Assembly (NCBI RefSeq): GCF_016919245.1
Contig: NZ_JAFEJA010000001.1
Location: 5,171,501-5,235,500, forward strand
DNA: 64,000 nt
Source: Streptomyces zhihengii
GTDB taxonomy: Bacteria > Actinomycetota > Actinomycetes > Streptomycetales > Streptomycetaceae
Direction of reading: 5' to 3'
The notes under the pieces are model-generated. The model saw only the letters and a list, made by a program, of their open reading frames with translations, was not told the DNA's origin and searched no databases. How positions within the stretch are numbered: position 1 is the stretch's first letter; each line of letters opens with the position of its first letter. Shown here one piece after another: positions 24,621 to 33,813 of this stretch. A program made the position numbers and the translations under genes.

Positions 24621-27534
24621 GTGGCCTCTACGGGAGACCGGCCGGGACGCCCCCGCCGGAAGCTGTTGGAGAGAGACGCGGAACTCGGCGCGGTCGACGC
24701 CCTGTTGACCGAGCTGTCGGAGGCGGCGGCCGGCACCGGCGGCCCCGCTTCGGGAGCGCTGCTGGCCTTCGCCGCGCCCGCCGGGCTGGGCAAGACCACG
24801 CTGCTGGCCGAGGTGCGCCGCAGAGCCGTGGCCCGCGGCTGCACGGTGCTCGCCGCCCGCGGCGGCGAGCAGGAGCAGGGCGTCGCCTTCCATGTCGTAC
24901 GGCAGCTCGTGCAGCCGCTGCTGGCGGCCTCCGGCGAGGAGGACCACCGCCGTCTGCTGGGCAGTTGGTACGACATCGTCGCCCCCGCCATGGGCCTGGT
25001 CGCCCGGGGCGACGGCGGCGCGCCCGACCCGCAGGGCGTGCGCGACGGCCTGGACTGGATCGCCACCCGCTTCGCCGTGCAGCACGCGCCGCTGATGGTC
25101 ATCCTCGACGACGTCCACTGGGCCGACGCCGAGTCCCTCGCCTGGCTCACGGGCTTCGCCCCGAGGGTCACCGAGCTGCCGATGCTGCTCGTCGTCGCCT
25201 ACCGCTCCGACGAACTCCCCGCCGACGCGGCCGCCTTCGCCCATCTCGCCGAACGCCACGGCTCCCACCCGTACGACCTCGCCCCGCTGACCCCTCGCGC
25301 GGTCGGCAGCCTGGTGCGGGAGGCCCTCGGCGAGGAGGCCGACGACGGCTTCTGCCGCGAGGCGTGGGCCGTCACCGGCGGCAACCCCTTCGAGACGGTC
25401 GAGGTCGCGGCGAAGTTCGCCGACCGGGGCCTGAAGCCCCAGGACATCCACGTCGCCGAACTGCGCGAACTCGCCTCGGCGGTGAAGGGCAGCGGGCTCG
25501 TCGACCGGCTGGAGCGGCTCGGCACCTCCACGGTGCGGTTCGCCTGGGGCGCGGCCGTGCTCGGCGCCGAGGCGTCGCGGAGCCTGGCCGCGAGCGTCGG
25601 CGGACTGGGCGAGGCCGAGTCCGCGGACGCCGTCGCACGGCTGCGCGAGGCCCGTATCCGCCCCGCCGGCCGACCACCCCGACGACGACCGGCTGGAGTT
25701 CTTCCACCCGCTGGTGGCCACCGCCGTCTACCGCGCCATACCCGCCGCGTTCCGGGTCGCCATGCACGGCCAGGCCGCGGCCGTCGTCTCGACCGCGGGC
25801 CTCGGGGTCACCAGCGTCGCCCGGCACCTGCTGGAGGTGCACCCCGAGAGCGACCCGTGGGTCGTGCGGCAACTGCGCGAGGCCGCCCGCGACTCACTCA
25901 GGTCGGGCGCCCCCGAGGCGGCACGCCGCTGCCTCGCCCGCGCGCTGCGCGAACCTCCCGCCCTCGACGAGCGGGCGGACGTCCTCTTCGAACTCGGCTG
26001 CTCCGCCCTGCTCACCGAACCGGCCACCACGGTCAACCACCTGCGCGCCGCCCTGGACGAGCCCGTCCTCGCCCCCGCCCTGCGCGAGATGATCGTCTAC
26101 CGGCTCGCCCAGGCACTCGGCCACTCCGACCGGATGGCGGAGGCCGCCGAGACCGTCGCCGAGGCGGCCCGCGAGGCGACCGACGCCAGGACCCGGCTGC
26201 ACATGCAGGCCGAGCAGTTCATGTGGAACGCCTTCCGCGCCGACGAGCCCGACTCCCCGGCCCGTTCGCGCCGGCTGGCCCGGCTCGCCGAGCACCTCAC
26301 CGGCCGCAGCCTCGCCGAGCGCTACATCCTGGGCCTGCGGGCCTGGGACGCCATGGTCCGCGGCGAGTCCGCCGAGACGGCGCTGCACTACGCCCGCGAG
26401 GCCCTCGGCGACGGCATGAGCTGGACGGACGACCAGTGGGGCTTCGAGGTCCCGGTGCTGGTGGCGCTCACCTTCATGTACTGCGACCAGCCCGGCCAGG
26501 CCGAGGAGCTCTTCAACGCCGGCATCGCCGAGTGCGAGCGCAAGGGCTGGCGCGGGGCCCACCTGTCGTTCGGCTTCACCCTGCTCGGCTACATCCGCTA
26601 CCGCCGGGGCCGTCTCGACGAGGCCGAGACCCTGGTCCGCGCGGGGCTGCGCATCGCCGACCGGGTCGGACGCAACGTACCCGCCCAGTACTTCGCGATC
26701 GGCATCCTCATCGAGATCCTGCTCGCCCGCGGCCGCACCTCCGACGCGCACGACGTCGCCGTCAAGTACGGCTACGGCGACGTGGTGCCCAGCGCCGTCG
26801 TCTACCCCGACTCGCAGACCGTCCACAGCGAGCTGCTGCTCGCCCTCGGGCGGCGCCGGGAGGCCGAGTACGAGCTGGCCAGGGTCGGCCTGCGGCTCGA
26901 ACCCCGCGGCATGCGCAACCCCGCCTGGTGCCCGTGGCGCCTCCACCTCGCCCGGGCCACCGACAACCCGGAGCACGCCGCCGCGCTCGCCGCCGAGGCC
27001 CTGGAGATGGCCCGCCGCTTCGGCACCCAGTCCGCGATCGGGCAGGCGCTGCACACCACGGCGTCGATCACCGAGAACGCCGCCGAGCGCCTGCGCCTGC
27101 TGGCGGACGCCGTCGCCCACCTGGAACGTTCCCCCGCCGGCTACGACCTCGCGAGCGCTCTGGTCGACCACGGCGTCGCCCTGCGCCGCGCGGGCCTGCG
27201 CCAGGAGGCCGGCGAGCAGCTCCACCGCGGGCTGGAGGGTGCCGTGCAGTGCGGCGCCGACGCCCTCGCCGTCCGCGCCCGCGAGGAACTCGACGCGGCG
27301 GGCCTGTGGCCGCTGCAACTGCGCTCCGACGACACCGGGCTGCTCACCACCCAGGAGCGCCAGGTGGCCGAGTGGGCCGTGGCCGGCCGGTCCGACGACA
27401 GCATGGCGGAGGAGCTGGGGGTCGGGCTGCCGGTGGTGACGCGCCTGATGTCCGACATCTACCGGAAGGTCGGCTCGGACCGCGGGGGCCTGGAGCGGAT
27501 GATCCGCCGCCAGTCGCTGCCACCGTCCCGCTGA
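24621..27534 (+). pseudogene. Large AAA/LuxR-type (LAL-like) transcriptional regulator interrupted by a +1 frameshift
   Basis: Read as one gene with one base removed, it encodes about 970 aa. Residues 1-349: AAA-like ATPase with Walker A (APAGLGKTTLL) and Walker B (LMVILDDVHWAD). The rest: TPR-like helical repeats and a C-terminal helix-turn-helix resembling the LuxR type (LTTQERQVAEWAVAGRSDDSMAEELG). The two parts lie in different frames. The first frame is good to ARIRPA (25667); the second is good from ADHPDDDRLEFFHP (25669). The extra base lies in gccggcc at 25665-25671. Both sides show full coding character, so this is a recent mutation or an assembly error. GTG 24621 has AAGGA 6 bases upstream. 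It may regulate the divergent terpene synthase. Confidence 0.85.
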
Positions 27535-27721
27535 GGCGGGGGCTTCGCGGGGCCCGACCCCCGTTGGGCGCCCGGTTCTCGGGCCTCGGCCCGGTGGGGT
27601 GCCCGGCGCCTGCGCCGTGGGGCGGACGCGCCGGGCGCGTGACCGGTCCCTGCCTGACGGTCCCGCGCCCAGCGCCTCCAGGGGGAGGTGTCCTTCAGTA
27701 CGTACGCGGCGCCCGGGGCGT

Positions 27722-28045
27722 TCAGCCCCGTCCCGCCTCGTTTCCGTGCCGCCCGCGCGACACCGCCGCCGAGGCCAGCGCCACACCCGCCGCCACGGAG
27801 AGGACCGCAGGCCACGCGCCGACCTTCTTCGCCAGCGGGTGCGAGCCCGCGAACGCGGCGATGTACGCGGCGCTCAGCCCTGCGGCCGCCTTCGCCCCCG
27901 CGTCCCGGTGCCACTGACGCGCGGCGACGGCACCCGCCGCGGCCAGCGCCACACCCCCGAGGGGCCGCTTCCCGGTGAAGCGGGCGAGCGAGTACCCGCC
28001 CACGAGACCGCCTGCCGCCACCGCCGCCGCGGGAACCCTGGCCAT
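27722..28045 (-). CDS. Small membrane protein of unknown function
   Basis: 107 aa, Ala/Gly-rich, with three or four weakly hydrophobic segments broken by basic turns (FTGKRPLGG, RQWHRDAGAKAA, SHPLAKKVG) and a basic C terminus. The pattern looks like a small polytopic membrane protein. No domain recognised. The start at 28045 has GGTGG upstream. It lies alone between the convergent regulator and the CHRD gene. Confidence 0.6.
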   Translation of the reverse strand: MARVPAAAVAAGGLVGGYSLARFTGKRPLGGVALAAAGAVAARQWHRDAGAKAAAGLSAAYIAAFAGSHPLAKKVGAWPAVLSVAAGVALASAAVSRGRHGNEAGRG

Positions 28046-28166
28046 GACACCGCCACCTTTCGTCGCCGTCCCGGTCTTCCGTACCGTCCGGCTCTGCTCT
28101 GATCCGCTCTGGTCTGTCCGCCCCCGAGCCTAGGACCCCGTCGCGGGGCACCCGGAGGCGCCCCGC

Positions 28167-28226
28167 GCCCCCGGGGCCGGGTCCGTGGCCCCCGGGGCCG
28201 GGTCCGCCGCCCCCGGGTCCGGGGCT
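28167..28226. repeat. Short GC-rich tandem repeat (about 3 copies)
   Basis: The unit gcccccggggccgggtccg appears twice and then in shortened form (gcccccgggtccgggg). It lies just past the 3' end of the leftward CHRD gene and can fold into nested hairpins, so it may act as its terminator. Confidence 0.55.
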
Positions 28227-28237
28227 GCCGTCCCGCA

Positions 28238-29203
28238 TCAGCCCAGGAGCTGCCCCCGCACCGCCCCGTCCGGGAACTTCTCCGTGTGGATGTTGGAGTA
28301 GAACTCCCGCGGCGTCTCGCGGATCTCCTTCAGCAGCCCCTTGTGCTGGTGCTCCAGCCGCCCCGACACCGCGAACACCCCCTCCGGCACCGGCTTGTCG
28401 AGCAGCCCGAGCACGACGTCGCCGTTCGTCCCGAACGTGCCCCGGTGGATGTGCGCCGCCTGCGGGGGCTGGATGTTCACCCACGCCAGCGAGAAGTCCA
28501 CGGAGCGCCCGGACGGGTGCAGGAACGTCACCGCGAAGCCGTCGTCGTCGCCGACCTTGGCCGGGTCCGTCACCGGCACCTCCTGCACGCCGTTGGACAG
28601 CGCGCGCAGCTTCCCGCCCTTGATGATGTGCAGCGGGTTGATGTTCCTCTTCAGCCGCTTCAGCTGACCGCGCACCGCGCCGCCGGGGAACTCCGCGCTG
28701 TGCAGGTTCAGATAGAAGCCGGACGGGTGCGCGCGGAGGCGGTCGGCCAGCTTCGCGTCCTCGATCGTCCCGTGCCCGGCCGCCGAGTGCACGGAGCCCG
28801 GCATCTCCGTACCGAACAGCGGCACCCGCACCTCGCCGTTCCGCCCGGCCGCCCCCTGGTGGATGTGGCCCTGGCTCGGCACGAAGCCCTGCCACTGCAT
28901 CGCGAAGACGATGCGGTCGCCCTTGATCTTCACGAGCGCCACGGCCTTCCCGTCCGGGTCGTTCACGGCGGGCCCGCCCTTCTCGGGGACCTCGTGGGCG
29001 CCGGTCATGACGACGGCGAAGGTCACCGCGCGCCCCTTGCCCTTCGTGGTGAACGCCGCGGCCTCGGCCCGGTCCGGACTTCGGCCCCCGCCGTGTCCGT
29101 CGTGCCCGTCGTGGGCCACCGCGGGGGCGGCGGCCCCGGCCGCCGCGGCCAGCACCACCAGGGCGGCGGGCACGGAGAGGCGGCGGAGTCGGAACATGCG
29201 CAT
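28238..29203 (-). CDS. Secreted protein with two CHRD domains
   Basis: 321 aa. A signal peptide (about residues 1-30, ending AAAPAVAHD) is followed by a His/Gly-rich stretch. Two CHRD (chordin-like) domains follow at about 55-175 and 205-321. Each has the GAHEVP/GVQEVP start, a central AHIHxG / GHIHQG motif, and the closing FYxNxHxxxFPxGAVRGQL. CHRD domains are extracellular beta domains of unknown function in bacteria; the clustered His residues suggest metal binding. The ATG at 29203 has GGGAGG upstream. It is divergent from the lipoprotein gene at 29415. Confidence 0.88.
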   Translation of the reverse strand: MRMFRLRRLSVPAALVVLAAAAGAAAPAVAHDGHDGHGGGRSPDRAEAAAFTTKGKGRAVTFAVVMTGAHEVPEKGGPAVNDPDGKAVALVKIKGDRIVFAMQWQGFVPSQGHIHQGAAGRNGEVRVPLFGTEMPGSVHSAAGHGTIEDAKLADRLRAHPSGFYLNLHSAEFPGGAVRGQLKRLKRNINPLHIIKGGKLRALSNGVQEVPVTDPAKVGDDDGFAVTFLHPSGRSVDFSLAWVNIQPPQAAHIHRGTFGTNGDVVLGLLDKPVPEGVFAVSGRLEHQHKGLLKEIRETPREFYSNIHTEKFPDGAVRGQLLG

Positions 29204-29414
29204 GGGGAGGTCCTCCCGTCGGGGCCGGCCCCGTCCCCTCGCCGCGTCGTGCGAGCGGCGCGTCCGGCCGTCGGTCGGGGTCCAGTACGGGCGGTTCCCG
29301 ACCGTCGTTCAACACGGGACGTCCGGCGCGCGGGCCTGAACGGCAGGCCGCCGCGGCGCGTACCTCCGGCCGTACGCAACCGGCCCACGCCCCAGCGCGA
29401 ACGAGGAGTCCAGC

Positions 29415-30047
29415 ATGCGCGGCACCCCCCACCCGGCCCGGACCAGGTCCCTTCTCGCGGCCCCGCTGATCGCCCTTGCGCTGCTCGGCGCGACCGGCTG
29501 CGAGGACTCGGGCGGCTCCGGCTACGGGGCGGGCCCGGCCTCCCCGTCGGCGCGGCAGCGCGACGCCGGCGCGGCCGCCCCCGGCGCCGATGCCCCCGCC
29601 GCCACCGAGCCCGGCAGCGGCCCCGACGACCCGGCCCCCGCCCCCGATTCCGGCTCGGGCGCGGGCTCGGGGGCGGCCCCCGCGTCCGTCACCACCGCCG
29701 AGTCCGACCTCGGCTCCATCCTGGTCGACAGCAACGGCCGCACCCTCTACGCCTTCACCAAGGACAAGCCCGGCACGGCCACCTGCGACGCCGACTGCAT
29801 CGCCGTCTGGCCCGCGTTCACCTCGGCCGCCGAACTCACCGCCACCGGCACCGCCGACCCGGCCCTGCTCGGCGAGACCCGGCTCGGCGAGGGCGCCGAC
29901 CAGGCCGTCTACGGCGACTGGCCGCTCTACTACTACGTCGGCGACGTGCTCCCCGGCGACGTCAACGGCCAGGGCCTGGACGGCGAATGGTTCGCCGTCG
30001 CCGCCGACGGCACCCTCGTCAAGGACGGCGTGGAGACCGTCGCCTGA
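29415..30047 (+). CDS. Lipoprotein with PF03640-type (Lipoprotein_15) repeats
   Basis: 210 aa. Signal sequence with lipobox LGATGC (Cys about residue 29), then an Ala/Pro/Gly/Ser-rich spacer (to about residue 95). The following domain contains two copies of the secreted repeat: LGSILVDSNGRTLYAFTKDKPGTATCDADCIAVWPAF and a second ending YYYVGDVLPGDVNGQGLDGEWFAV. The pair of Cys in TCDADC is conserved in this family. Surface-exposed; function unknown, possibly redox or metal related. It neighbours the CHRD gene divergently, a pairing that suggests a common extracellular role. Confidence 0.87.
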   Translation: MRGTPHPARTRSLLAAPLIALALLGATGCEDSGGSGYGAGPASPSARQRDAGAAAPGADAPAATEPGSGPDDPAPAPDSGSGAGSGAAPASVTTAESDLGSILVDSNGRTLYAFTKDKPGTATCDADCIAVWPAFTSAAELTATGTADPALLGETRLGEGADQAVYGDWPLYYYVGDVLPGDVNGQGLDGEWFAVAADGTLVKDGVETVA

Positions 30048-30090
30048 TCCCGCCGGCGGCGTTGTCGTACCCGTCCGGCACCCTGAGCCC

Positions 30091-30855
30091 ATGCTCATCG
30101 AGGGATACGACCCTGAGTCCGACGACCCGCTCGTGGCGGGCGAGGACCTGCTCACGCTGCCCGGCTTCTGGCTCTGCCACCTGGGGGTGCTCTGCCCCTC
30201 CGGCACGAGCCCCGAGACCTTCGGCGCCGACGCGGCCGACGCCGACGCCGCGTTCGAGACGGTCATGGACGAGGAGCGCTGGCCCGTCTTCCGGATCCCC
30301 TTCGGCGGCGGGCACACGGCGGTGGTGCTCTACCGCAACTTCGACGACGACGCGGGTGTGGAGTTCTTCCTCACCCACCCGGGATGGGCCGGCCGCCTGG
30401 GCCACCTCGGCACGATCGACGGCCACCCGTCCGGCCCGGGGCTCGCCTGGCCCGAACTCCTCCACATCGCCCACACCCCGGACGCCTCCGCCCCGGGCGT
30501 CCAGGACCCGCACGCCCGCCTGCTGCTCCTCCTGCCCGCCCTCGGCGACGCCGACCTCCCCGACGAGGCCGCGCCCGTGGTCGCCGCCGCCCTGACCGCG
30601 ACCGGTACCCTGCCGGACGGGGCCCCGGCCCTGGCGTCCACCCTGCTCGCCCACCACCCGTACTGGTCTCCGGCCTCCTGGGCCCTCCCCTCCGCCTCCC
30701 CTCTCAGCGGCGCCACCGCCCCCTGGGAGGGCGTCCTCTGCTGCGACGGGCCCCTCAGCCCGCGCAACGGGCTGCGCATCGCGCAGGGCATCAGCCGTGC
30801 GCAACACGAGGGTCTGGCGGTGGCGTTGGGCACCTGGACGCCGGCACGTCCATGA
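30091..30855 (+). CDS. Hypothetical protein, conserved-looking soluble type
   Basis: 254 aa, acidic, with no signal or membrane segment. Conserved-looking stretches are GFWLCHLGVLCPSG, WPVFRIPFGGGHTAVVLYRNF and GVEFFLTHPGW. I recognise no named domain. It starts 43 bases after the lipoprotein stop and could be cotranscribed. Codon bias fits a real gene throughout. Confidence 0.65.
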   Translation: MLIEGYDPESDDPLVAGEDLLTLPGFWLCHLGVLCPSGTSPETFGADAADADAAFETVMDEERWPVFRIPFGGGHTAVVLYRNFDDDAGVEFFLTHPGWAGRLGHLGTIDGHPSGPGLAWPELLHIAHTPDASAPGVQDPHARLLLLLPALGDADLPDEAAPVVAAALTATGTLPDGAPALASTLLAHHPYWSPASWALPSASPLSGATAPWEGVLCCDGPLSPRNGLRIAQGISRAQHEGLAVALGTWTPARP

Positions 30856-30912
30856 AGGCGGAGCCCCTGTACCGGCCGCCCGCTCCCCGCTGTGAGCCCA
30901 CCGACCGCGCGG

Positions 30913-31395
30913 TCAGGCACCTGCGCGGCTCTTGGTGAGTTCGAGCTTTGCCGGGCCCTCGCCCTCCAGCGGACGTCCGAGGGCCCAGCCACATGCCTCG
31001 TAGAACGACACGGCTCCGGTGTTGCCCGGGAAGGTCTCCAGACGGATGACCTGATACCGGGCGAGGAGGGTGTCCTCCGCGTGTCCCAGCAGGAGCCGTC
31101 CCAGCCCTCGCCGGTGCTGATGCGGGTCGATCATCATCAGGTCGACCGTGGGGCCGTCGAGGATGGAGAGGCCGATGATCCGGCCGTCCTGCACGAGGCA
31201 GTGCACGCCGCCCCGTTCCAGATGGTCCGTCACATGCGCGTCGGAAGCTCCGCTGCCGATGAACCAGTCCACGGCCTCGTCGCCGAGGAACGCGCGGTAG
31301 CAGGTGTCGATCGTGCGACGCGCGAGAGCCTGGAGCTCACCACGGTCATCCCCGGTCGCCGGGCGGATGGCGGGGCGGTGCTCTCCTGTCGTCAC
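30913..31395 (-). CDS. GNAT-family N-acetyltransferase
   Basis: 160 aa. Acetyl-CoA-dependent acyltransferase fold: the acetyl-CoA pyrophosphate-binding loop is HQHRRGLGRLLLGHAE (R/Q-x-x-G-x-G/A), preceded by strand VDLMMIDP and followed by LETFPGNTGAVSFYEACGW (the usual N-x-x-A-x-x-F-Y-E-x-x-G-F motif). Substrate unknown. It is downstream of, and parallel to, the HTH/TPR regulator gene. Confidence 0.88.
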   Translation of the reverse strand: MTTGEHRPAIRPATGDDRGELQALARRTIDTCYRAFLGDEAVDWFIGSGASDAHVTDHLERGGVHCLVQDGRIIGLSILDGPTVDLMMIDPHQHRRGLGRLLLGHAEDTLLARYQVIRLETFPGNTGAVSFYEACGWALGRPLEGEGPAKLELTKSRAGA

Positions 31396-31499
31396 GGTGG
31401 GTCCAACTCCTGCTGTGCGGGTGGGCCTGCGACTCTAGTCGCACCGCTCAGCGCAGGGTGCGGCCGCACGCCGAGGCGGTCCCGCCGACGTTCCTCGCC

Positions 31500-32834
31500 T
31501 CACGCAGCGGGCGCCAGCGGCAGCGCCCGCTCGTACAGCTCGCGGGCGTACCGGTTCCGCAGGTGCGGCCGGATCGCGGACACCATCGCCCGGTAGCGGT
31601 CGTCGCACCGCCCCGAGCGCACATGCCCGTAGTCGTCGAGCATCCCGTGCCAGTCGACGCACGCCTCTTCCAGCCGCCCGAGCCGTAGCTTCCGCTCCGC
31701 CAGCGTCGCTTCCCGAATGGCACGGATTCGCCGATACACCGGCTCTCGCAGCCGATTCGACTCCTCCAACGCCTCCACCGACCCGGCGACATCGCCCAAC
31801 TCGTACCGCACCTGCCCCACGTGGTACTTCAGCGCGGCCGGATCGTACGAGCGGAAGGCAGTCTGTCTGTCCTCCGCCCGCTCCATCGCGGCCTCGGCCT
31901 CGTGCAGCCGCCGCAGTGCCGTCGCCCGGTCACCCGTCCGTGCGGCCGCATGTGCCTGCTGACCCGCGAGGAATGCCACCATCCGCGGTCCGGCCTGCGG
32001 GGATGCCCCGGCCGCCGCGTTCGCGAGTTCGAGAGCCTTCGCGCCGTGCCCCAGATCCACCGCCTGCACGCTCATGCCGCGCAGCGTCGTGCAGTACGTG
32101 AGGTGGTCCTCCGCACCGCCGGCCAGCTCCAGGGCCTTCGTGTAGTACCACTGGGCGAGACCGTCGGCGCGTTCGTCCATCGCCATGTAGCCCGTCAGGT
32201 AGCAGTGGTCGGCAGCCGCCGACAGCATCGCCTTCCGTACCCGTTCCGGCCCTTCCGCCTTGAGGTACGGGGCGACGGTGTTGACCATGAACGCCGCCGC
32301 CATCGGGCGGGCGTGGCGCCCGCCGAACATGTCGTCGATCTCGCTGATCCGCTCCGACATGGCGACGACGGCGTCGACTTCTCCCTGACCGATGCGCTGA
32401 TGCGGGTTGCGGCGGTGCGATGCGAAGCGGCCCACCAGATCGGTGAACCCCGGGATGAGCGCCGCGACCGAGTAGAGACCGGCGCTGCCGAGTACGGCTC
32501 TGCGGGACGGATCCATGTCCACGCTCCCCAGTTCGACGAGTCCCGTCACGGTATCCGGGTCCCCGAGCGGGGCGCTCCCCTCGCCGCCGAACCCGAACTC
32601 CCCGGCCGTCACCGGTCGGGACAACCGCCGCGAGAACGCCTCCACGAGCGCCGGCCGCACCCGCTTGCGCGGCATCGTGCCCGTCAGCCAGTGGCACACG
32701 GCGGAGTCGTCGTAATGCAGCGCCAACCCGAGCTCGGCTCCCACCCGGTTGACGGCCCGGGCGACCTCGCCGTTCGTCCAGCGGGCTTCGGCGATCAGCT
32801 CGGCGAGTGCCCGGTTCGGTGTACGCGCACGCAT
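31500..32834 (-). CDS. HTH / TPR-type regulatory protein
   Basis: 444 aa. The N-terminal about 75 residues look like a divergent helix-turn-helix (TNGEVARAVNRVGAELGLALHYDDSAVCHWLTGTMPRKRVRP). The remainder is a solenoid of TPR-like helical hairpins. This architecture is common among Streptomyces regulators thought to control development or to sense peptides. It is divergent from an RsbW-like ATPase gene, a frequent Streptomyces neighbourhood in which the pair may form a small regulatory unit. Confidence 0.72.
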   Translation of the reverse strand: MRARTPNRALAELIAEARWTNGEVARAVNRVGAELGLALHYDDSAVCHWLTGTMPRKRVRPALVEAFSRRLSRPVTAGEFGFGGEGSAPLGDPDTVTGLVELGSVDMDPSRRAVLGSAGLYSVAALIPGFTDLVGRFASHRRNPHQRIGQGEVDAVVAMSERISEIDDMFGGRHARPMAAAFMVNTVAPYLKAEGPERVRKAMLSAAADHCYLTGYMAMDERADGLAQWYYTKALELAGGAEDHLTYCTTLRGMSVQAVDLGHGAKALELANAAAGASPQAGPRMVAFLAGQQAHAAARTGDRATALRRLHEAEAAMERAEDRQTAFRSYDPAALKYHVGQVRYELGDVAGSVEALEESNRLREPVYRRIRAIREATLAERKLRLGRLEEACVDWHGMLDDYGHVRSGRCDDRYRAMVSAIRPHLRNRYARELYERALPLAPAA

Positions 32835-32971
32835 GAGGCGCCTCCTGGAGATTCAGGACTTTCAACCACTCGACCGAGGCGGGCGATGTCCACCCGCTGT
32901 GCCGATGAGTTCACTGAACGTTAGCGCGCCCGGCCGTCGGGCGGCACCTCGGAGCGAGCCGGAGCGGACTC

Positions 32972-33628
32972 ATGGACCTGAACGCATGCCGAAGCGAAGT
33001 GCGCCGCAAAGCCTGGGAGTTGCCCTTCCTCGCCGAGCCCCGCGAACTCGCGCCACTGCGGCGCCTGATGGGTCTGCGCCTTCGTCAGTGGGGCATCCCG
33101 CACGTGCTCGACGCGGCCGCGATCTGCGTCACGGAACTCGTCTCCAACGTGATCCGCCACGTCGGCGAACTGACCCCGACGACGCTCACCGTCTCCATGA
33201 ACGGCACCTTCCTGCGCCTCGACGTCCAGGACCCCGACGCCCGCGCCCTCCCCACCCTCCTCGCGGCCGGTCCCGACGCCGAGGGCGGCCGCGGCATGGC
33301 CCTCGTCGACGCCACGGCCGACCGCTGGGGCGTGATCCTCCGCGCCGACTCCAAGGTCACCTGGTGCGAACTGGCCACCGGCCTCACCGCCCCCGACGGC
33401 CACGTCCCCACCCCGGGAGTCACCCGCGCCGAGGCCCTGATCGGCCTCTACGGCTCCGTCCGCCACCCCACCGACCCGCCGCGCACCCGCCTGAGCGTGG
33501 CCATGGCCGAGGAGTCGGCGATCGCCGTCATCACCGACCTCCTCCTCTGGCTCCGCGCCCACGGCTGCGACCCGGACGAGGCGCTGGACCGGGCGCAGGG
33601 GGTCGTGGAAGCGGGCATGGCGACATGA
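32972..33628 (+). CDS. RsbW-like ATP-binding (HATPase_c_2) regulatory protein
   Basis: 218 aa. GHKL ATP-binding fold of the anti-sigma-factor type. N box: CVTELVSNVIRH (E...N). G1-like box: LDVQDPDARAL, with Asp. G2-like box: GGRGMALVDATADRWG. C-terminal residues 150-218 are an extra helical region with no known motif. Such proteins act as anti-sigma kinases or relatives. It is divergent from the HTH/TPR gene and is the last ordinary chromosomal gene before the low-GC island. Confidence 0.8.
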   Translation: MDLNACRSEVRRKAWELPFLAEPRELAPLRRLMGLRLRQWGIPHVLDAAAICVTELVSNVIRHVGELTPTTLTVSMNGTFLRLDVQDPDARALPTLLAAGPDAEGGRGMALVDATADRWGVILRADSKVTWCELATGLTAPDGHVPTPGVTRAEALIGLYGSVRHPTDPPRTRLSVAMAEESAIAVITDLLLWLRAHGCDPDEALDRAQGVVEAGMAT

Positions 33629-33813
33629 TGTGCGTCACGGGGATTCGCGTGGGTGGGGCGGCGGGTGTCGCCTCCTGTCGAGCGCATCAACGTTTCCGCC
33701 CTGTGCTCCCTTCCGATATCCGCTGTCGTGAGCGTCCCCGGCCGCTACCCGCGAAGGTAGACTGCTTGGCGATTGTCCAGTGATCATTTTCCGATCTGCA
33801 GCCGAGAGAGCAC

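Noticed and set aside
25665..25671. Programmed ribosomal frameshift in the LAL-type regulator
   Set aside because: No slippery heptamer or downstream structure of the known kinds stands out, and relatives are single-frame proteins to my knowledge; mutation or sequencing error is simpler.
33629..33813. A direct-repeat attachment site at the left edge of the island
   Set aside because: No stretch there matches the right-edge sequence around 43826 beyond short chance matches.
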